A DNA stretch of 64,000 nt from Fonsecaea monophora (lineage: Eukaryota > Ascomycota > Eurotiomycetes > Chaetothyriales > Herpotrichiellaceae): positions 124,001 through 188,000 of the forward strand of contig NW_019173990.1 in NCBI RefSeq assembly GCF_001642475.1, read 5' to 3'. The notes beneath the pieces are model-generated. The model saw only the letters and a program-made list of their open reading frames with translations, had not been told where the DNA came from and ran no database searches. The position numbers and the translations under genes are program-made. Below are positions 58,984 through 64,000 of this stretch, in pieces. The stretch's first letter is position 1, and each line of letters begins with the position of its first letter.

Positions 58984-59750
58984 GGGTTGAAGCACTACCG
59001 CTGTCGAAGAAGTATCGAAGGCTTTACCGGCAAGGGGAAGAAAGGAGAAGGTCAGGTAGGTACCTGGTGATAGGAAGATACCTGGGGGCCCCTTACCGAC
59101 GACGGTTGATGCTGTTTGAGGGGGACAACGAGCTGCTGCTGCTGCTTTGTCTCTGCCGTTTTGGCCTTTGAGAGTGTGTCGGAATTGCTGGCTGGCTTTG
59201 CTTTGCTTGCTTGCAGAGGGATGAAGTAACGGCTTCTGAAGACGATCTTGTTGCTGTGTTGAGTTGCACTCTGAGAATGCAGATGGAAGAACAGGTACAC
59301 TTCGCTACTACTTAAGGGTTCGCCGTGGTCTTCAGCATCAGCATCCAACCCCGGCGAGGCTGTGGCATCGAGACGCCTTGCCTTGCACCCAAAGCACAGT
59401 TGTCGACAATGCCTGAGCATACTGTCTCGCTGGACGACAAAGCAGCAGCCTTGGCCAGGGGGCAGGGCAGGACTGCGTTCCCCCCGCAAACAAAGGACAT
59501 CAAGGCAAGATTTTGAGACACTGGAACTGCCTTGGACAATCAATTCAGTTCAATTCAATCTACATGGGGCAGTTCGAAGCAGGGCAGTTAAAGGAGCGGA
59601 GCGGAACCAGGCGCGTTGTGAGTCTCAGTTGCTGTACAGGAGGTGAGTCTCATTCGTTGCTAATGGGGGTTGTTCCTTTGTTATGGACAAGACAGTTGAC
59701 TTTCCTCAAAGCGAGCCAGTGACTGAGCACTAACACAGGGAGAGAGATGG

Positions 59751-59779
59751 AAAGAGAGAGAGAGAGAGAGAGAAAGAGA
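59751..59779. repeat. (GA)n microsatellite
   Basis: Nearly pure GA dinucleotide run of about 29 bp, complementary to the CT run at 59957-59990. Confidence 0.9.
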
Positions 59780-59956
59780 TATACGAAGCCTTCACTTCAA
59801 CAGAACTACCCCACCGGCTTCGCGGCATTTCTCATATGCATTGCCAATACCTAATGCCTGATGCATAGACAACAACGAGAAGGACGACAAAAAGGGGGTT
59901 TCGACCAATTATTTCTGTCTCGGATACTGAACCCCTCTCTCCCTGATAGATCAGCC

Positions 59957-59990
59957 TTGTCTGTCTCTGTCTCTCTCTCTCTCTCTCTCC
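59957..59990. repeat. (CT)n / CTGT microsatellite
   Basis: CTGT-like units passing into pure CT dinucleotides (59971-59989). Confidence 0.9.
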
Positions 59991-60058
59991 TCCCGCTTTG
60001 TCCTAGACCGGACGGCTTTCTGTACGAGCTAATAAAGAATAGACAGACAAAGGAGAAC

Positions 60059-60073
60059 AAAAAAAAAAAAAAA
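60059..60073. repeat. Poly(A) run
   Basis: Fifteen consecutive A on the + strand, without any sign of a retroposon target duplication nearby. Confidence 0.8.
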
Positions 60074-60921
60074 CCAAAAGACAACAAAAGCCCACGCGTG
60101 GTTGGTGCCCAAATGCCCCAATGTCCAATGTCTGCCAGAGCTCAACCGATCACTCAACCGATCAACTCTACTCTACTCGGCGTCTAGCTACCCGTCTATT
60201 GTCCAATTAGGGGGGCCGAGAGGAACTCGCTTAATTACCTCTGTCTTTTCTGTTTTCGTCTGTCCCGTCTGGCTTTTCTGGCTTTTCTGGCGTTTCTCAT
60301 CTCATCTCATCCCCTTCTCTGCCCCCTCTGAAAAAAATAGTCTGCATGATTGTCCACGTCAAGTCTTGTCGTCAAACAGAGAACCTGAGAACTTTTACGA
60401 GGGAGTCACGGTGGTCGGGAAGTCAGGGGAAATTCCCAGCCTCGTCGTGCCTGGTCGAAGCCGCAAGTTGCGGAAGGGCGATTCGGCCAGCCTCGCGTCG
60501 ATGCCCAAGCCGGACTTATGTACACGGACAAGTGAACTGAAAAGAGACATCGTGGTATCCAATTCGATCATAATTCAATTTGACGACATTTTGATTCTCA
60601 ACATAGTAGCCGAACAACGATAAGCAAAATAGTGCTCTTGCCATAGAGAGCACCTACATATACCGACTCAGTAACTTTGTACTGATATTTGCAAGGCAGT
60701 GGGTATCAGAAAGTCAGGCAGGTGCTAGGTATTGCTGCCGGATGCTGTCCTACGAGGACCACACCACAGACACAATGCCGACAGCCCTTGATGCCAGTCT
60801 CCATCACCTCCACCACGCTTATAGCAATGCTGTCACAACCTCCTCCTCTGTGACAGATTTTCACATCTCATCATTATCATCACCCCTCTACCACTTTCGC
60901 CCCCGTCACGCCGTCGGCTAG

Positions 60922-63900
60922 TCATTCACCCTTCAGCTTATCCTGCGTGACCGTGAAGGCGTCATTGAGCAGCGCTTGCTCTTCCTTAATGTGGGTGGCT
61001 TTCAGACCCGTCGCGACCGAGGCACTAGGATCTCGGCCTGCGTACATGACGTGCCGTCTGTTGTGGTGCTCCGTCTCATTCAGTAGCGTTTCAATCCGTG
61101 GTTGAACAAAACTCCATGCTCCAGCGTTGAGAGGCTCCTCCTGACACCAAACGATCGTCTTGGCGTTCTTATAAGTGTCGAGATTCTCTTTCAATAGTGC
61201 CCATGGGAAGGGGTTGAGCTGCTCGATGCGGGTGATTGCAACGTTCTTGATGCCCTTGTCCGCACGGTGCTTATGCAAAGCTGCATACACTTGACCCGTG
61301 CATAAGACGACGCGGTCAATCTCGTCTGCCTCAACGATTCCCTTGCCGTGCTCTGGATCTGGGATGATCCATTGGAAGTAGGAATCGCCCGTAAAGTCTT
61401 CCAAGTCGGACCGGGCAAGAGGATGGCGAAGAAGCGATTTCGAGAAGAACACAATCAATGCTAGTAGCAGACAGTATGTCAGTCAAGCACCACGTTTTCC
61501 CAGGGATAGTGTTTTTACTCACGTTTTCTGAACTGCCTGTTCATCTGTCGTCGGAGAATGTGGAAGTAGTTGGACGGCGTCGTCATGTATGCCACCTGCA
61601 TGTTGCAGTCTTGGTGCTGTCGATCAAGCTTGTCTGGTGACGGGAATACTCGAGGCTCCTCATTGCAGAGTTGCAGATACCGTTCCATGCGGCCACTGCT
61701 GTGCTGTAGGACCAAGAAGTTAGTCTTGTTCATCAGTCCAGACAGGGTTGTGAAAAAAACTTACCTCAGGTCCCTGTCCATCATAACCATGGGGGAGAGA
61801 GCAGACGAGGCCAGACCTTTGCAGCCACTTGACCTCTCCCGATGCGATGAATTGATCAATAATACATTGGGCGTTGTTGGCAAAATCTCCAAATTGCGCT
61901 TCCCACATGACAAGCGCATTGGGCGACGAGAGAGAGTAGCCATATTCAAAACCCAAAACTCCGTACTCACTCAAGGACGAGTTGGAGATGGTAAAGGCTC
62001 CTTGCTCTTTGGCAAGATTATTGAGAGGTGTCCAGGTCGCTTCGGTCTCCTGGTCGTGCAAAACAGCATGACGCTGGGAGAAGGTGCCTCGCTCAACATC
62101 CTGGCCGGACACACGAACATGGTGACCTTCAAGACAAAGGGTGCCGAAGGCGAGAGCCTCGGCCGTCGACCAATCAATGCCCTTGCCCTCCTCAACAGCC
62201 TTCTTGCGACCAGCGAGAATACGTTTGAGGTTACGATGGACGGTGAAACCCTCCGGGGCATCAGCAATCTTTGCCCCGATCTCTTTCAGCATATCAGATG
62301 GAACTCCAGTCGGAGGATGGGGAAGGACTTCAGTGGCGAGCTCCTTGGGCGATTTGAAGCCATTCCAGGCGGAGGTCAGCCATTCCTTGCCTGTAGGTTG
62401 ATAGTCTTTGCTTCGATCGAAGCTGTCATTGAGCATTCCCCAAACCCATTTCTTGTGCTCGTCGATGTCTTCTTTGGTGAAGGTGCCCTCCTCGATCAGC
62501 TTGTCAACATACTTGTCGATTTGAGGCTTGATGGACTCTATTCGCTTGTACATGAGCGGTTGAGTGAAGGCCGGTTGATCCGTCTCGTTGTGACCCTGCT
62601 TCCGATAGCAGACAATGTCGATGACGCAGTCTTTCTTGAAATCAGCTCTCCAGTCAGCAGCCAGTTGGCAGACGAAGTTGACAGCTTCTACATCGTCGCC
62701 ATTGACATGGAAAACAGGGGCGTCGATTGCCTTGGCGATATCCGAGCAATAAGGAGTCGATCGGGCGAATCTGGGATCGGTGGTGAACCCAATCTGGTTG
62801 TTAACGATGATGTGGATCGTACCACCTGTGGAGTACGCAGGGAGAGCATGGAAACCCAGCGTTTCGTAGACCACCCCTTGAGCCGCAAAGGCAGCGTCAC
62901 CGTGAAGCAAGACACCCATCGCTGTTTGGTGTTTCTTCTCGTCATCGTTGTAGTGTTGAATGGCCCTGGTTTTCCCCAGCACAACGGGATCCTCGGCTTC
63001 CAAGTGAGAAGGATTGGCAACCAGGGACAGTTGGACGCGCTTGCCAGACGGTGTCGGTCGTTCAAAGTTCATGCCGAGATGGTACTTGACATCACCGGAG
63101 CCTTCGTCACTTGCCTCAGTGGTGCCCGAAAATTCACTAAAGATGGACTCGTTGGGTTTGCGGACGACGTTGCTCAGAACGTTCAGTCTTCCTCTGTGCG
63201 GCATCCCAATGACAATGTCCTTGATCCCATAGTCCACGCTCCTGTCAATCATGGCTTTCATGCCCGGAACGAGAGTCTCACAACCTTCCAATCCAAAGCG
63301 CTTGTCGTTGGGGTACTTCGTGGCCAAGAAAGCTTCAAAGCTGGAGCTCCAGATCAGTCTGTCGAGGATGCGGCGCTTGTCATCCACAGAGTATTTGTAC
63401 GGGGTTGGCACTTCAATCCGGTTTCTGATCCAGTCACATTGCTCTCGATCCGGAATGTGGATGTACTCAACACCATATGACCCGCAATAGATCTTCTCGC
63501 AGGCAGCGATGATATCACGCAGTTTCATCTTCTTCCGCGACTCGGTGGCAAATCTGGGGAGAATACCTGGTCCAAGGACAAATTCTTGGTCCAGGTCGGC
63601 CTCCGTAAAGCCATAGTGATCCAGCTCCAACTCTTTTGGTCTGCGGTATCCAAATGCTTCTGCCTCGCCACGAATACCAAGAGGATCGGTCTTGGCTTTG
63701 TGATGTCCGGTTGACTGATATGCTCTGACAAGCAGCTGGACTTTCAAGTGATTTGTGACGTCTTCGCCTGCAGTACCAGCCACTGCGCTGGGAGCGAGGC
63801 TGGCTGCCCCTTCAGCTTGGGAAATGAGGCCCGGAGGAGGCTGGAATGCTTTCGACACGGGCATCGTTCCTTCTTCCATGTTGTGAAAGTAGGCTTGCCA

Positions 63901-64000
63901 CGAGACATGGACAGACGACGGGTCTTGCTTCCATGCCATGTACATTTCGTCGATGTAGTTCGCGGTGTTGCCTTGCAGGAAGGAATCGTTAGGATCCTGT
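60922..64000 (-). CDS. kgd1: 2-oxoglutarate dehydrogenase E1 component, 5' end off window
   Basis: Exons (minus): beyond 64000-61765, 61703-61523, 61460-60922; introns of 61 and 62 nt (GTAAGT and GTGAGT donors). The visible 984 residues lack only the mitochondrial presequence and about 65-75 N-terminal residues; the frame continues upstream as [21 protein letters not shown]1o decarboxylates 2-oxoglutarate with ThDP and transfers succinyl to E2 in the mitochondrial TCA-cycle complex. Visible: the N-terminal E2/E3-binding region, [14 protein letters not shown], ThDP-Mg motif [14 protein letters not shown] ... [28 protein letters not shown] and [20 protein letters not shown] (spanning an intron), and the C-terminal [10 protein letters not shown] and [15 protein letters not shown]. 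All catalytic motifs are intact. Confidence 0.96.

Larger units (their letters stand above)
58984..60921. other. Intergenic spacer with microsatellites
   Basis: 1.9 kb between two minus-strand genes. Contains a GA run, a CT run about 190 bp away and a 15-base A run; these are listed separately. No gene supported. Confidence 0.6.

Noticed and set aside
60059..60073. A-run as a possible retroposon tail
   Set aside because: No upstream reverse-transcriptase or SINE-like sequence and no target-site duplication could be seen.
61570..63480. 636-codon open frame on the + strand
   Set aside because: It lies fully antisense to the exons of 2-oxoglutarate dehydrogenase E1, whose motifs are unmistakable; a codon-bias shadow.

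Overview
The window is nuclear DNA of a filamentous ascomycete. Spliced genes have short introns (41-93 nt) with GTAAGT-like donors and CTAAC/CTAAT branch sites, and intergenic DNA is long. The gene content (a head-to-head pair of myosin-motor chitin synthases, a fungal NACHT-ankyrin protein, a peroxisomal ABCD transporter and MCM3) fits Pezizomycotina. My best guess is Eurotiomycetes, perhaps a black yeast (Chaetothyriales), but that is inference from gene content. I saw no rRNA, tRNA, CRISPR array or intact transposon.

Layout. 1-17 kb: 3' end of a peroxisomal ABC half-transporter (+); an F-box-like gene with one intron (3098-4021,+); a 4.1-kb stretch without a supportable gene; a hemerythrin-domain protein (8130-9158,+); an SDT1-type pyrimidine nucleotidase (9359-10090,-) divergent from a disordered 829-aa protein (10609-13098,+); a 439-aa orphan (14397-15716,+); then a satellite-rich spacer. 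17-21 kb: a six-exon NLR-like STAND protein (N-terminal domain, NACHT, 13 ankyrin repeats; 1172 aa,-) with near-identical 102-bp ankyrin units and a 25-nt exon that carries the P-loop. 22-36 kb: the class VII (-) and class V (+) chitin synthases, head to head across 2.5 kb. 36-47 kb: a two-HKD phospholipase D with an apparent one-base frameshift (+), a PSD/PsiD-like pyruvoyl decarboxylase (+), a ThDP-dependent enzyme (+) and an MFS sugar transporter (-). 50-64 kb: MCM3 (+), two orphan genes (-), and the 2-oxoglutarate dehydrogenase E1 gene (-), which runs off the right edge.

Functionally this is mostly housekeeping (cell-wall synthesis, replication licensing, TCA cycle, beta-oxidation import) around two accessory zones: the NLR locus, and a PLD / PSD-like / ThDP enzyme / transporter neighbourhood that could be a small metabolic cluster. 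Exon models were built by hand from splice consensus and continuity of conserved protein motifs; exon coordinates are in each entry. I saw no clearly undescribed multi-gene system. The best leads are the NLR locus, the in-frame stop-free introns, the broken phospholipase D, and the 27-bp minisatellite that reads as nine-residue repeats.
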